A stretch of DNA of 64,000 bases from Daphnia carinata (GCF_022539665.2 NC_081333.1:7128971-7192970); one strand, 5' to 3'. Shown: positions 26,220-39,437, numbered from the stretch's first letter. Made by a program: numbers and translations. Notes: generated from the letters alone by a model not told the origin.

Positions 26220-29200
26220 CAAGCTTGGCAAGAGCTCAAAATTTGGAAAACTAACCACACAAACGGAGAGAATCGGCACAAATAGAAAAGAAAACAAACT
26301 GCTCGAGTAGATTCAACTCGTCAGACACAAGAGCTAGCTTCACTGCCATAATTGGTGTGTTTTTAGCCTCGAAAGAAGAACTTTCCGCATGAGGGCGAAA
26401 AACGACGGGCCACACGGGAAAAAGAAGAACAAACCAAAAAGAAAAAAAAAACAAAAAACAAATTACATAACTCAAAGATCCAGTGAACCGATCGACGGTT
26501 TCGTACCGCCGATCTCGCAAATAATCGGGCGTGCGTACAACACGTGTTTCGTCTCCAGAAAAATAAAAAAAACAAAAAGGCACGGCTCCAAAAGGCGAAA
26601 AACACACGTACAGCAAATTCGATACAACACTAGAAAAAGAAGTGTGTTCTCTTCGTTGCGAGTGTTTTTCGCTTTATTAACAACAGCTAGAAACGGCGCC
26701 AGTGATTCGTGAACGCATCCACAGTCCGTCTACGCCAGCGAGAGCAACCGAGCGTTGAACAGTCTTTACAACAAGAATTATTGCATCATCATCAGTAGCA
26801 CTCTGACGGGAAGAAGTAAAGCACTCACGCTACAGGCCAATCAGTTCTGGATTAAACGATTCTCCTCCCCCTTTTTCTTTTCATTTCGACAGACTAAAGA
26901 CCGTCCCCCCCCCCCTTCTAAAAAAACAAGGGTGGGAGTCGAAAATTACCCGCCATTTCTAATACCATCCTTTTCTCTTCTTTTGTCAATGTGATTTAGA
27001 ATTTTCGCCATCTTTTTTTCGCACGCTTTTCGCATGAAACTCTAAAGGTATTTGAAGATATTCAAGTGACACTCAGGGATGAACAAAAAAAAAATGCCGT
27101 TAAGTTACTTCTACTAGACAAACTTTGAATAAACAGAGGGAACTTCATGAAAAAAAAAAGCCGGGAGAAGTTCTAGAAACAAGACGCTACGTATATCATA
27201 GATTACCATTGATTACGAGAAGTACCGTAGGCATGTATAATAACAATAGTTTTCGAATAAATTAGCCGTGAGAAGCATCAAACCAGTTTCAAAATACTTC
27301 GAAATAATACGATATTAAAGATATCAATGGATACGGGATAGTCCTTGAAACGCCATCTCACATGTGTGCAAGGTTACCCAACAATTGGCAAAATTCTTGT
27401 TTAACCACTGTTCTAGTAGCATGGACGGTAGGAAAGACTCAAAATAATACAACCATCCATGTTGGTACATGGAAAACACGCAGAGCAAAGAGGAAATGGG
27501 TACCGAAACTCGCAAGAAAATGCAACTTACTTTGTGCAGGCTGAGGCGCCCTTTCTGGGTGACCGGTCACGTTGCCGACACTGTCGTCTATTACGATGTT
27601 CACCCCATTGGCAATGCAAAGTTCAGCAGAGAGCACAAGAAAATGTCTTGCCACCACATCTTGTCGTAGGAAATAAGTTCAAATACACGAGGAAATGTTG
27701 TATAACTTTTCAGTTCAAAAGGTTAGCCACTAATTTAAAGCAACTCCAGTCTCATGACTAACGTTCGGCCTCCTCAGCAGAACTATTGTGTAGCCTCAGC
27801 CAACGTTGCCGACACTAATCGCGATGTTACCGAATTCCTAATTCATCAACGAGCATTTAAAAATATTTGGCATCGTGTCTTCCATTCCCAGCCCTCGTCG
27901 ACACCCGCCTTTTGCCAACAATAGCCCGTCATTAAAATAAGTACTTGAAATAAAAGCTCAATGAAGCAGAGACATTAGAAGCTTTAGTTCTTCGAACACA
28001 AAGATCTACTCTCCTCTGACAAGCTTGTTCATCAATTCCCAGGCATCTATCGATCGAGGAAAGGAAAATCGTTTTAAAACAAAACTCTGAAGAAAATGTG
28101 AAAAAAAAACACGATTTATCGATCGAATTCTCCCAAAAATATCAGCGAACGGGTGACGTGCTTCCATTACATGAGTCACGGGCTGTCCAACTCAATCCAC
28201 AAAGGGACAATATTCTTAGCCTGTCTACAGTCAACTAACTACATACACATGTGACTGCGAATATGTGGCTAGAAAAAGGATGAAGGTGCCAAGAAAACAA
28301 GAAGGAAATGGAAATTATTGGTTAATATACGCCACCCAAGAGGTCGACGAAATGGTATGGCATCAGTCGTCGACAGAAGAACAGGATCTCATTTCCGGGT
28401 AAGATGGTGGCTATTTGATATGCGTCCTGTTGCGTTGTGCTTTATACCCGGTATCCGTGTCAGTTCATTTATCATATGTGCTCCAACGTTAGCTGATAAA
28501 CATTAGAAAACCTTAAAAAAAAATGGTGACGTAAAGAATAAAGAAAGCTTTCCAGGACCCCCATATTAAAGAACGTACACCCAGGTCCCAGTGAGATTAG
28601 CAGGCGGCCCATTCGTCAAAGAAAAAGAAGTAACATGCAATTGTTCGACACTATCGCTCACTGTTCACCGTCAGGTTAGTGCAACTAACCCTCTCTGTCT
28701 TCTTCATCTGAGATCTCCCGCGATGAATAATGCTACTGTAGGACAAAACAAATCTGCAAGATTTTGTTAGATTGTGCCTTTGTACTAATCTGTGCCAGAC
28801 GCCATTTTCAAAAGATCGCAGCAAGAAAAAAAAAACAGCAAACAAAAATGGCCTTTGAGGAATGTTTAGTCATCGCACGGCACAGCTGGCCGTAACTAAT
28901 AAGAGCTTTTAAAGTTTGTTGAAAAAAAGGACTTTTGGGTGATCGCCCAGTAATGCCCTTCTTCCAATTTCACGCAATTGAACGTGCGGCAACAATTGAC
29001 GTCCACATAGCAAGACGGAGTTTTTCTTTTTTCTTAAACCAATATTGACTTATACACAAACGATTTGCTACAGCTCTCTTTTGTTTTGTTTTTTTATACG
29101 TTCCTGTGATTGTTTAATTCGTCAAGGCAGCGAACATGCGACAGGTGGTTTTTCTTTTTTCTCTCTATCCTGTCGTGCTAATGCGCGTTAGTCTTTTGTT

Positions 29201-31545
29201 TACCGACACACATACACGGACACACGGAGAACTCTGGCGAGGTTGAAAAATTCCAGCAGTACAACCACACATTAGTCGACCAAGACACCCTCCAAAACGA
29301 GGAGATAACAGTCGCCAGACCAGCTGTTATTTAAAAAAAAATGCCTACAAAAAAAAGTTTACTTTAGATCGGCATAAAATCCAGAAAAAAAAAAAACAAT
29401 ATAATTTTTTTTTTCAAACAACACCTTAATGAACAATATTCCTATTGCAATCAAAAGCTTATAAAACAGCGAGGAGAAACCATGGAAAAATTGCTCAAAG
29501 AGGGTAATGGTGGGTGTGCGAACATCTGATCGAAATCCACGCATTATCAAGGGGGTTCGTTGCCCAGATTGCCGTACAATGCACATGTAATGTTCAATGT
29601 CCAGCAATTAAAACCAAAAATGGCGGAGAAAAAAAAAACAACAACAACATAAGATTCAAAAATCAACGAAGAGTTAGCAACTACATTTTATTTTACTTTG
29701 GCCGCGCTAACCACACACAAAAAAAAACATTAAAAAGTTAAAAATTAAACAACAAAAAATACATACCTCAAAGTCAAGGTTCTTTCTTTCTATAGCCGGA
29801 CTCTACCGTGCAGTCGGACGGAAAGGAAAGAATGAACGGACAAAAAAAAAATGAAACAGAAATAAAGTATTATTTGATGTTTAAAATTGAAAAAGAAGAA
29901 AATATAGATGCCGAGTTGGTTTGTCATTTTTTGAATAAAAAAAAATATGCCGTGTATTGTGCCCTTCCGCCACCGAAGACGGATGAACATTGCCGGAGCA
30001 AGGTTTAAAACTCGCGCGTAAGACACAGCAGATGGTAACTTTCTGGTGTTCTTGGTATCTCCTTTTTTTTTGTTGTTGTTGATTTTTTTTTTCTTTGAAA
30101 ATAAAGAAAATGAAAAAGAAAGTAAAATGCATTTTGAGCGGAATACAAAGCTGGCCTCATGATTGCAGTACTTTTGTATAGGTTTTTCATGACTTGTCTT
30201 TCAAAGTTTTCCTTTGCTGCTATAAGAAACTATCATTCTACTGCTGGAACGACGTTCCTTCTACATCCTCCCCAGCGAAATTGTCTTCCTCACGAGGCGT
30301 CTTTACATTTATGGATGTTTCTAAAGCTAAGGCCCAGATATTACCTTTTTATGAACTGTGATTACAATCATATAAACCAGAATTTACGAAGGATTCACCA
30401 ACTAGCGTCTCCTTCTCCGGGAATATCTTCTTCCGTATCATTTTTGTCTTTTCTTTTAAGAGTGAGTGTTTTATCTTCGCCATTACTATTTGTTGGAATT
30501 TCTTGATGAAAACAACAAATGTAAATAAGAGTCCTTCGACTATTGCTGGAGGTACAAGTCGCCTCTTTTCGAGCGGTTACCGCAGAGCTAATGAAAAAAT
30601 ACAATCCATCTTGTCCATTTCCACTCTTTTTTTTTGTGATTAGGAAATCTGTCCATTGAGAAGAATTGAATTTCATTCAACTGTTTTTTTTGTTACATCT
30701 GCAGACGACAAAAAATTAGATCTAATCTAGAGTGACTGCCATAGACTCCTAGGTCTTGATGACTCAGTCCAATATTGGCCTCAGGATGACGCAATCTGAA
30801 GACCTCATCCAATTCAATGTTCGTTCTACAACACGGCTTATAATCCACATTTGTATGGAACAATTAGAAAAAGTAGAACATTCTCAAAGCTAACGATAGA
30901 AGTACTGAGTCTATCTATAATTATGTTGTTGCAAGATAAAGTTTAATACTAACGAGGGCTCGGCCCATGAATCGATTAGTGGGCAGTAACAGAACGGAGA
31001 TTAAGAAGAAGAAGTTTGAAAATCCAAGTTTTCCCCAATTAAACATGACCCAACTAAAAACCCATCAGGATCCCAGAGGAAATCGGATCGAAAATGATTA
31101 TTTTACTGAAGACAATTGTTTCGTTGAAAAAGAAAACAAACAAATGTATCCGCCATTTTCTTTTAATAAATAATGAAATATTTGGGACTAACCTCAACAA
31201 GGTCAATTGTGTTCTTTCGTCGGTGGAAAGGAAACGGCAACATAACGACATGTTGAAGGATAAAGTGCTGTTAAGCACGATGCCATAGCACGCATAGAAT
31301 TGTTCAGAAAATCACGTTGTCGACCGCAAGAATCCCAGTCGAACAGTCAAATGCATTCATGTGGTCCGGCAACTAACTGGTTGCACATTTTTTAAAGCAA
31401 GATTGAAATGTCATCTAACGGCCATTTTAATGGTATCTTCCTTACCTGCCCCATTCATAAAACCATATTCTTCTTTTGCTAACATGGAAATGAAAACAAG
31501 ATAAGCAAGCCTATAAAAATTGAAATTTTTTTTTAAAAAGATGAT
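26220..31545. other. Intergenic or intronic stretch, no named gene
   Basis: Homopolymers thin out after about 27 kb. Several frames of 60-115 codons exist on both strands, but none shows a known domain or a chain of phase-matched exons. One exon-like segment (27531-27659, minus) is listed separately. The transition of the WW-gene intron to intergenic sequence, if the model is right, should lie in or just left of this stretch. Confidence 0.4.
27531..27659 (-). other. Exon-like segment, unassigned
   Basis: On the minus strand a 129-bp segment is bounded by a possible AG acceptor and a CAAA/GTAAGTT donor, with one open frame of 42 codons (residues such as VVARHFLVLSAELCIANG). The other two forward frames are closed. 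No family is recognised and no partner exon was found, so this may be chance. Confidence 0.2.
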
Positions 31546-31549
31546 GATC

Positions 31550-31555
31550 TTTATT
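31550..31555 (-). terminator. Poly(A) signal of BRD8
   Basis: AATAAA on the minus strand, about 75 bases after the BRD8 stop codon. Confidence 0.6.
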
Positions 31556-31630
31556 TGTGTCAGAATGAGAAAATGATAATGGAAGAGAAATACGTTTTTA
31601 TGAACACTTCAGCGTACATCGTGGCGGTTT

Positions 31631-34624
31631 TCAGTCATTGTGCAAACGCGATCGTCTCTTTGTTTTGATGGTCGTGCTATCGTCAATTTGCGCAGCAGCA
31701 GACGCTCTTTTGGCCGCCCGTGTTTTGCCCTCTTCCAGCTTCACAGGTGTTTCTTCGTGTGAGCTCAACGATTCAGTTCGACGGGCAAGATCTCGTGTTT
31801 CACGTCGAATTGGACGCGTTGATTCTACGTTATGGGCTGCTAACAACTGGGCATTAACAAATTCCTACAGACAGAAAAAGAATTTCAAATTTCAAATTCA
31901 CCAACAAAAAGGCAATTGCAATGGAAAATCCTTTACCTGAATAATGGTAGTGCTTTCCGTATACATTTCCTTTGCTAGACGATTAACTTCATGATAAGTG
32001 GGGTTGTATATGATTGAATTGAAGAACATGAGAGATATGTCTCGTTGGAATTCCACAGTGCTTCGAATAGCTCCGCTTTCGATGTTCTTTTTAATCGTAC
32101 TCAAATCCATCGGCCTAGAAAATTAATTTAAGTAAACCGAACCTCAATCATGATTTTAAAAATAGTCTCAATGAATCTATTTACCGCATGACCAAACTTC
32201 GATATCCTGGGACACTCTCTTCTGTAATTGGTTTGGCAAAAAGAGATGCATTTTTGTGGCTAGATATGTCTCGCCATACCAACAGTATGGACTTTTTCCA
32301 GGTTCTGTAATCTCGATCATCCTCCCTATTAGACAAGCTAAATTTATATTTCTTCATAAAAAATAAAAGTTACGATTATTTGTTTGAACTTACGCTACGG
32401 TACTGACTGACGAAGTCGGGCTATTAGGAGTGGAATCAATACCACTGGACGGGGCCGGGGATGTAGACGGGACGTACAGAGGTGGAGGCAAGGAAGTCTT
32501 CTTCTTCCCAACGCCAGTAGGTACAACAGTTTCGGATGGTTCCTCTGCAACTTCTGTATCTTGCTCGTCAGACTGTAGTCCTTTACGACCAGAACTACGC
32601 CTCGTCGTCGGACCCAGTTCAGAGGGTTTAGTTTTTTCATCGCTGGGTGTCCCTTCTGCTTCACTGACAATCTCCTTCTTCCGACTGCCACGTTGAGCAC
32701 GTCGAGTTGTTTTTGGCGTTTCTGTCTCTGATTTAGAAGTGGAATCTGCTTCTACTGTCTTTTGTTGTTTTTCTTCAACTTTTTCGTCAGCCGACTCTTC
32801 ATGTACTTCTTCAACTATCTTTTCTTCTTCCTCATTTGTCACTTCCTCTTCTTCGACAGGTTCTGACTTCACGTCTCCAACGGTGGGTGTTACGTCTACG
32901 GCCATCTCTTCAACAGTTTTCTCAACATCTTCAGTGTGGCTCACTTCAATTTCACTGTCGAACGCAACTGTAACTTCTGGCTGCTCGTCTTTAGCAGCTA
33001 GTTCAATGTCATCCTCCGCTTTCGACAAGTATTCAGCTTCTTTCTTTATGGCAGATTCAACAGTTTCTGCCAACAGGTCATGGGCTGGAGTTTCCTTTTC
33101 GGCTGATGGTTTTGACTCTTCTATCTGCTTGGCACAGCTTTCCTTCTCTGTTCGGACTATTGTAACATCATTAACGTCGACAGTTTCTTCGAGCACAGCT
33201 TGTTCCTCGTTTTCAGGCACTAAAGTTTCTTCCATTTTTTCGGCTTCAATATCTTGATTTTTTGTTTGCACTTCATTTTTATTCGGGACAGAAACAGTAG
33301 ACACCTCGGTTTCCTCGCTTACTGTCAAATCGGGCAAAGGTTTTCCCGGTGAGTTGAGTGGTAATTCTAATAGGTGAGTTAATGTCGGAGCTGCTACTCG
33401 TGTTCCTGGAGAGGTTGAGGCGACTTTGATAGATGAGGTGTCTTCTCCAATGGCAGTAGATACCAAATTCTTCAGTCCAGGCGACAGGCCACTTGGAGAG
33501 GCTATGCTCATGCAAAATTCAAGTTAGTGGTGTAGTCCGTTTCACCAAAAATAAACAAACAAACAAATAAATACTTAGTGTAAACGGCTTTGAAGGTGGA
33601 GTCGTAAATCCTTTGGTGGCATTTGGTGGGACACTGGCCGTGGCAGTGGGACTCCTCAAAAGACTAGTGAGCAAAGGCGAAGATGGGGTAGCGGCTGGAA
33701 CAACTGGGGTGATGCTACCTCCAGTACCACCCTGCTTAGCTTCACTAGGAGAAGCGGTGGTCGTCTCCCGCACCTCCTCTGTCGAAATGTCGATATTGAG
33801 CTGGTCTGTTACTGACGGACTACCAGTCGTCATTTCTCCATCCACCGCTTCGGAATTGATGCTAGTTTTCGTAGGTGAACGTAACATTAATTGCTGCGCT
33901 TGTTTTAACTCTTGTTGCTTTGACTCGCGTTCTTGCAGCCATTTTAGGTGAGATTTTTGCTCGTTTAGTTTGTTTTCGTTTTCCCTATAAAGATACGAAG
34001 TCAACAATAGTAAAAGTTTTTTTTTTTTCACCATCTAATTAAATCTATCCTTACTCATCGATTTGTTTACTAATTTCTGGTAGCCGGTCGTCGAGTTTTC
34101 CATCTTGAACTAAATCCAACTCTTTCTTTAGTTTTTGATACTCTCGGCGTGACGACTCCAACAGTTGCTGTAGCTCTTCTATGCGCTCTGAAATGCACCA
34201 CCAAATTGTTCTATGCATTTGTATTCTAGTGAAAAATGCTTGTTGTGTTTACCCTGAGTTAGTTGTCTAAGAATGATCTCTCCAGCTGTTTCTCCTTGTA
34301 ATGAATCTGTTGACCCTGAACTTGGATGCCTCTCCCCTCTTTTTCTTTTATGGGCACCTGTTTTCTCCAGCAGGCTATTATATTGCAAGGCACAGTTTCT
34401 GGGTGACAACCAATCTTGTGGACGATTTGGTTCAGCAAATAGTTTTAAGGATCGGCTCACAGAAACCCTTTCATGAGAACTGTAGCTTTAGACTGTCTTT
34501 GTTTTAAATTTGTTGTAAAGTTTAAAAAAATAAAATACCAGTTTTGATCACCGCTGCGAAGTACGGAAGAGGCCAAACACAGTTGCTCACGAACAGACCA
34601 AGTATCAATAGAAACCATTTTCAT
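31631..34624 (-). CDS. BRD8: Bromodomain-containing protein 8 (NuA4/TIP60 subunit)
   Basis: Eight coding exons join in frame: 34624-34539, 34467-34253, 34187-34055, 33984-33575, 33501-32394, 32325-32185, 32114-31937 and 31864-31631, giving 834 residues (human about 1,235). The N-terminus matches the BRD8 family closely: TWSVREQLCLASSVLRSGDQNW, then WVSVSR, FAEPNRP and a KRKRGER basic stretch, followed by a coiled coil (about residues 100-165). The middle (1.1-kb exon) is acidic, Glu/Val/Thr-rich and probably disordered. A single bromodomain lies near residues 655-755, with the WKKSILLVWRDI helix, the RPMDLSTIKKNIESG motif and the YNPTYHEV acetyl-lysine pocket. A basic tail ends the protein. 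In the TIP60/NuA4 histone acetyltransferase complex, BRD8 reads acetylated chromatin in the nucleus. It is divergent from CHMP3. Intron 5 has two nearby AG acceptors; only the downstream one keeps the frame. Confidence 0.93.
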
Positions 34625-35418
34625 CTTGAGCTCTAAATTAATCCCAAAAATATTTATTTAATCACTCAACACTGAATGTATTTCAATTAAGCTTCATCCT
34701 GTGTTTTATTTCCAAATACAAATATGATTATTCTCCTTCTCTACATGGTCAACCACACAAGACATGCACGAAAACTGTCAACAATGACTAACAACTCTAG
34801 CTGGCAAACAATCAAGATATTTTTATTAACGAAAATCTCGATGGATTACTGAAAACCCACATTAAAGTGAAATTGAATTCTGTACTTCCTTGGAACTAAA
34901 CTAGAGAAAATGTTTTGTACACACAATGCTTTAATACACTATATGGCAATTAGCAACGGGCTATAAAGGAAGGAAAAGTTACTTTGTTGTGACGAAATCT
35001 TCTCCGGACTCGCCATTCCTCAAGAAAATTCCTTTGTAGAATCTAGTCTACCTCGAGTTTTTTCGGCTTGGTATTCTATTTTTGTTTAATATTCATACTC
35101 ACATTCACAATCTATGTATTGACTGGGACGCTCTATAAAATGACAATCAAGCGATAATTGTCGGGAAACATTGCGGGAAGCATAAAAAGGCCGGATCACA
35201 TAATTTTAGTTAAAGATTTCAGATGCAAAGCAATAGATGGCGAAACTGGTGTGACCGTTCTTTTTTAATAACAGTCCGCAGCTTATGAAAGGGCGTGATC
35301 TACTGTTTTGGACCTTGTTTCCTTGTTTCCATTGGCCTCTCTGTCAAACCATAAACTTTTGGTTAGTTATTCGTTGCCTTATAGTTACGTCAAAGAAAAT
35401 TGTTTATCAAACGAAATC
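34625..35418. promoter_or_regulatory. Divergent promoter between BRD8 and CHMP3
   Basis: The two start codons face away from each other across 794 bp with no other gene. Both promoters and 5'UTRs must lie here unless upstream noncoding exons exist. No TATA box, initiator or factor site is distinctive enough to call. Confidence 0.5.
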
Positions 35419-36502
35419 ATGGGATTGTTTGGGAAAACGCCAGAAGCTAACCCAAAAGACAAGGTAAAAGAAGTTTCGTTTTCCAAAAATTAAACGTTAC
35501 TGGCAGGACAAAGATAGCGGGATTGAACGAAATTGTATAGGACTCGCATGAGCCTTAGATTTAATAATATCCAACCATGTTGTTTCAAGGTGAACGAGTG
35601 GTGTAGCAAACTTCGAAAGGAGAGCTCCCAATTAGACCGTCAAATTCGCGGTACTTTAAACATTATGAAAGCTTGCTCCTGTAACTAATGTTAACCTAAA
35701 TGAACCAAAAGGTATTCAGAGGGAAGAAGAAAAGGTAAAGAGAAGTATGAAGGAAGCTGCCAAAAAAGGGGATAGAGATGTCTGCATAATACTTGCCAAA
35801 GAAATCGTTCATTCAAGGAAGGCCATTTCAAAAATCTATACATCCAAGGCTCACATAAATTCTATATCAATGCAGATGAAAAATCAATTAGGTTCATATC
35901 TTTTAGCATAATATATGTTTTTCTGGCTGACTAATAATATTGAACAGCAACCCTACGAATTGCTGGAGCACTTCAGAGGTCCACAGAAGTAATGAAAGCC
36001 ATGCAGCAACTGATAAAAATACCAGAGGTTGCAGCCACTATGAGAGACCTTTCAAAGGAGATGATGAAGGTTTTCTTTTGAACCAAATATAAATTGATTA
36101 TGAGATTGCACTTATTATTGTTCAGGCTGGTATTATTGAGGAAATGCTAGAAGATACCTTGGAAGGCCTTGAGGACACTGAGGAGCTTGAAGAAGCTGCT
36201 CAGCAAGAAGTTGATAAGGTTCGTTTTCGAGTCTTTTTTTTTTTTTCTATATATATATATATATTTATATTTCGTTTTCACTTTTTAATCTTTCATGTTT
36301 AGTTTTCAGTTAATAAAAAAAAATATTTTTATTTTATTACAAACTGATGCAGGTTTTGTGGGAAATAACAGCCGGTCAGTTAGGGAAAGCTCCGGCTGCT
36401 GTTACCGACTCTCTTCCTGTTCCGGAAGCCGTTGCGTCTACAGCAGATGACGAAGAGGATTTGGGAGAAATGCAATCCCGTCTACAAGCCCTGAAAAGCT
36501 GA
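35419..36502 (+). CDS. CHMP3: Charged multivesicular body protein 3 (ESCRT-III, VPS24)
   Basis: Six exons join in frame: 35419-35463, 35590-35650, 35712-35891, 35948-36069, 36126-36218 and 36353-36502, giving 216 residues (human 222). The start MGLFGKT is the family signature. It is followed by the VNEWCSKLRKE helix, the QREEEKVKRSMKEAAKKG basic hairpin and the STEVMKAMQQLIKIPE core helix; an acidic linker leads to a C-terminal MIT-interacting helix (about 203-216, with EMQSRLQALKS). CHMP3 copolymerises with CHMP2 on CHMP4 filaments during multivesicular body formation, cytokinesis and membrane repair, and is disassembled by VPS4. The introns are about 55-135 bp. Human CHMP3 has RDIQREE where this copy has RGIQREE, set by the exon 2/3 join. 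Confidence 0.96.
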
Positions 36503-36844
36503 AAACTTTAAAAATACGTTTAATAGATTCGGTCATCGTTTAAATTTTAAAGCTAATCATATTGAGATAACCCTAGTTCCATTTCATTACGTGGGGCCCT
36601 GAGTATTACGTAAATTGGCAACTAGGACGTTACACGCTGTACAAATTCTACATACTATAAGCTCTTATTATATGATTACATTTGTTCAAACGTACCAGCT
36701 TAACTAAGTTTCTAAAAAAAATGTCAGAAAATAGAGGCAGAAGTAAATATTAACCTACTCATTGGTTGTGGATGATGTATTTTTTTTTTCTTATGCACCA
36801 ACTTCGGATAATTTACACAAAATTTTCCTTCAACGAGAATGGGA
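36503..36844. other. Convergent 3' intergenic spacer
   Basis: CHMP3 (+) and UBLCP1 (-) end tail to tail 342 bp apart. I see no canonical AATAAA close to either stop, so variant poly(A) signals are likely. Confidence 0.5.
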
Positions 36845-38196
36845 CTATTTATGTTTTTTGGATGGCCGATACCTTTCCCAAGAACGATGATTGAGCTGAC
36901 TAATATCTTCGAGAGGTGCAATATCTTTTAAATATTGAGCTAGATATAAGAGTTCGCGATCTTTGTCACGATTGAGATGTGCTTCTCGAAAGGCTCGAAT
37001 ACGAAGACCGTTCTGGGGATTCATTAAAAAGTTCCTTCGTATGTCGTCGAACATGATGGTGTTTTTTGAAGTATAAACGCCAGGGAATTTTCCCCAAATC
37101 ACAGCAAGAGGCTTCACCTAAACGAAATTGTGAAATTTTAATTACTGCTTCAAAAAAATTTCGCCACAGATAACATACATCCAGTAACCCGTATTTATCC
37201 ATATGTACTGAAATCATTGCCAAATAGTCTAGGTATCCTAATATCTTGTAGTTCTGGTTTGTCGATACCCCAAGTAATTTCATTTTTTCTTCGATCCATT
37301 TCTAAGAATAGAAACCTTTATTACTAAGAAAATCAAACATAATGTTATTCTGCAAGAACACACCATAGATGTTGCAGACCATATCATGATATCATAATCC
37401 TGTAACAGCAAAAACAATCCAATCAATTTATCTAAACGTCTTGACGATCAGACCTGTATGTTAAACAACATTCCCATGGTACGTACTTCATATGCAGCAG
37501 TTAGAAATTCGTGCAAGAACGGCCTCATCAATTCATTGCCAGTCTCTGCGGCCGAGCGATGATCAAAAAGTGTATAGTCTATGTCCAAAACTAGTAATTT
37601 TTTTCCTTGTCTTGGTTCATTCAGCAGTTTGATTTCATAGCTATCCACTCGTTTGGCAATCTGGAAAACGTAGAAATTCTTTTAATGAAACTGAAAGAAA
37701 TATAGATATATGGTTAATAGCATACTTTGCTTAGGTATTCTTCTCTATTTTCCAAAGCTATTTCTTCTTCAGTCATGTCTAAATCATTTATTATCTGATC
37801 AACAATTTCTGGGACAGTAGATGCTGTAGTGATATCCTGTTCCAGTGAACCCATCATCATGATTTTAAATCCTACTTTTAGGTCCAAACTACTTAACTTC
37901 GCTGCATCTTCAGCTGGTTTTCCTGAACAGGAAAGAAATGATGTTAATGAGATTAATGGATTATGTATTGTGTGGCCTTGCATTGCAGCACTGAACTGTT
38001 TACAATGGCTTGATTATTTTGTATTGGACCACATACCCTTGAATTTTAAGTTTAATAATTTTTGTCTTTCTACTTTAACTCCTGTTTCAACTTCAATGGC
38101 TTTTTTTAGACACAAAACTGTGCCTTCTTTATCAACATGGATTGAGTACTCTTTCGCAGACCATTTGACCACAAAACTTATCAGGACGTCGGTCAT
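36845..38196 (-). CDS. UBLCP1: Ubiquitin-like domain-containing CTD phosphatase 1
   Basis: Six exons join in frame: 38196-38037, 37922-37726, 37660-37487, 37399-37364, 37301-37179 and 37117-36845, giving 320 residues (human 318). The start is set at 38196 ([12 protein letters not shown]). Residues 4-80 form a ubiquitin-like domain that includes the ERQKLLNLK strand and the KIMMMGS turn. The HAD/FCP1-type phosphatase follows: DIDYT at 145-149 holds the catalytic DxDxT aspartates, followed by [18 protein letters not shown], and the C-terminal [18 protein letters not shown] metal-binding region. Human UBLCP1 is a nuclear phosphatase that binds the proteasome regulatory particle (Rpn1) through its ubiquitin-like domain and lowers 26S assembly and activity. 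Exon 4 is only 36 bp. All catalytic residues are present. Confidence 0.96.
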
Positions 38197-39430
38197 GATA
38201 GACAAATAAATAAATAACCAAAATATTTAATTAACAAAGAACAATAAGTGGCTCGACACGTCAACTCGAAATTTCTTTTTTCACTTCTTGAGTCTTAGTT
38301 CTGAACTAGAAAGTCAACAATCGAACTTCACAAAGTTGTCAAATGTACATAAACTAGAAGTCTCTTTTACAGCGCGGCTAGGGGCATATGCAAAATGCAA
38401 TCAAGATTTTCAAAAAATCAATTATACGGAATACAGCTTACTTAGAAATATTGATGTGAAAAAAAACATGGCGCGGTTTAGATGATTAGCCGGCAATCAG
38501 GGTGGTCCAGCAAAAACGTAGTGGGACAGTGCACTTCACATGGCATAATGGAAACAAACTCATGCATAAGTTAGGTGCTAGTATAAGTAGGTTAGTTATT
38601 AGTAATTGGTTGGGTTGGTGGTAAAGTGCAACCGTCAACTCAACTTTTATCGTATTAATAGTTTTCTTATTAAGAGTAACCGTATTAACAGTATTAACTT
38701 ACCCTATTACGTTGGACTCCGCCACGGAGAAAATTTAGCACTTCCACTGGAACGTTTATCAACCTTGACTGATTAACCGCTTGATCAACATAATATAGTT
38801 CATAAAAACGCATATCTGCTACGCTTGCAGTTTTGAGATGAAGCGAGCAACTTTCATAAATATTGGCGCTTCTTTGAATTGGTTTCCAAATGCCTGTGCA
38901 GCACAATAATGTAAAAACATCCCATTGTCCTTTAACATTTTTCTGCTACTCAAAATTCCCCATACGTTTTCGTCTTTTTGATCAATAAAATTCATACTTA
39001 AACATATAACCATTTTGTTTGACTTCTTATTACTTCAAATCAGTTCCTTTTTATCCCACTCCAACGTGGCGTTGTTTGAAACGTTATTCACGTGAATGAA
39101 CTCATCCCAAGCTGTATTGATAATGGGGCTGTTTTTCGTTGAAACGCTCTAGTGCCAAGCCACGTTTAAAGTGGGTGCGTTTTTTGTCGCTTGTGTAGGA
39201 AATTTTGCTTTTTTAGGTGAGGTAGGCGGGCTGTGATTCAATCAATTTTTGATGCCACGACCCTCTGTAGCCTGAACTTATGTACAGGTGAGCGGACGGA
39301 AAAAGTTCGAAAGAGCCAAAATCCATATATACCGAAGGACAATCCTGGGCATAGTGTTGACCCTCTAGGGTAAATAGACCTAGTAATCATGTTGGTGTTT
39401 TATCTACACACACGCGCTTCTTGTTAATGC
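38197..39430. other. Intergenic region between UBLCP1 and adenosine kinase
   Basis: The stretch should contain the UBLCP1 promoter. Apart from the exon-like segment at 38703-38893, nothing coding is recognised. Confidence 0.4.
38703..38893 (-). other. Orphan exon-like segment, 63 codons
   Basis: On the minus strand a pyrimidine-rich tract and CACAG acceptor lead into a 191-bp open segment that ends at an AGG/GTAAGTT donor. It reads IWKPIQRSANIYESC at the start and NVPVEVLNFLRGG near the end. I do not recognise the family and see no partner exons in the 1.2-kb gap between UBLCP1 and adenosine kinase. A relic of a retrocopy, an alternative 5' exon or chance are all possible. Confidence 0.2.
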
Positions 39431-39437
39431 TCGTACT

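Noticed and set aside
30395-30676. Minus-strand frame of 93 codons ending in an acidic tail
   Set aside because: A possible donor and acceptor lie inside, but no combination keeps a frame from an ATG, and no family is recognised.
32739-33257. Plus-strand Ser/Thr-rich frame of 172 codons
   Set aside because: It is antisense to the acidic BRD8 exon; Glu codons read backwards give Ser/Phe codons.
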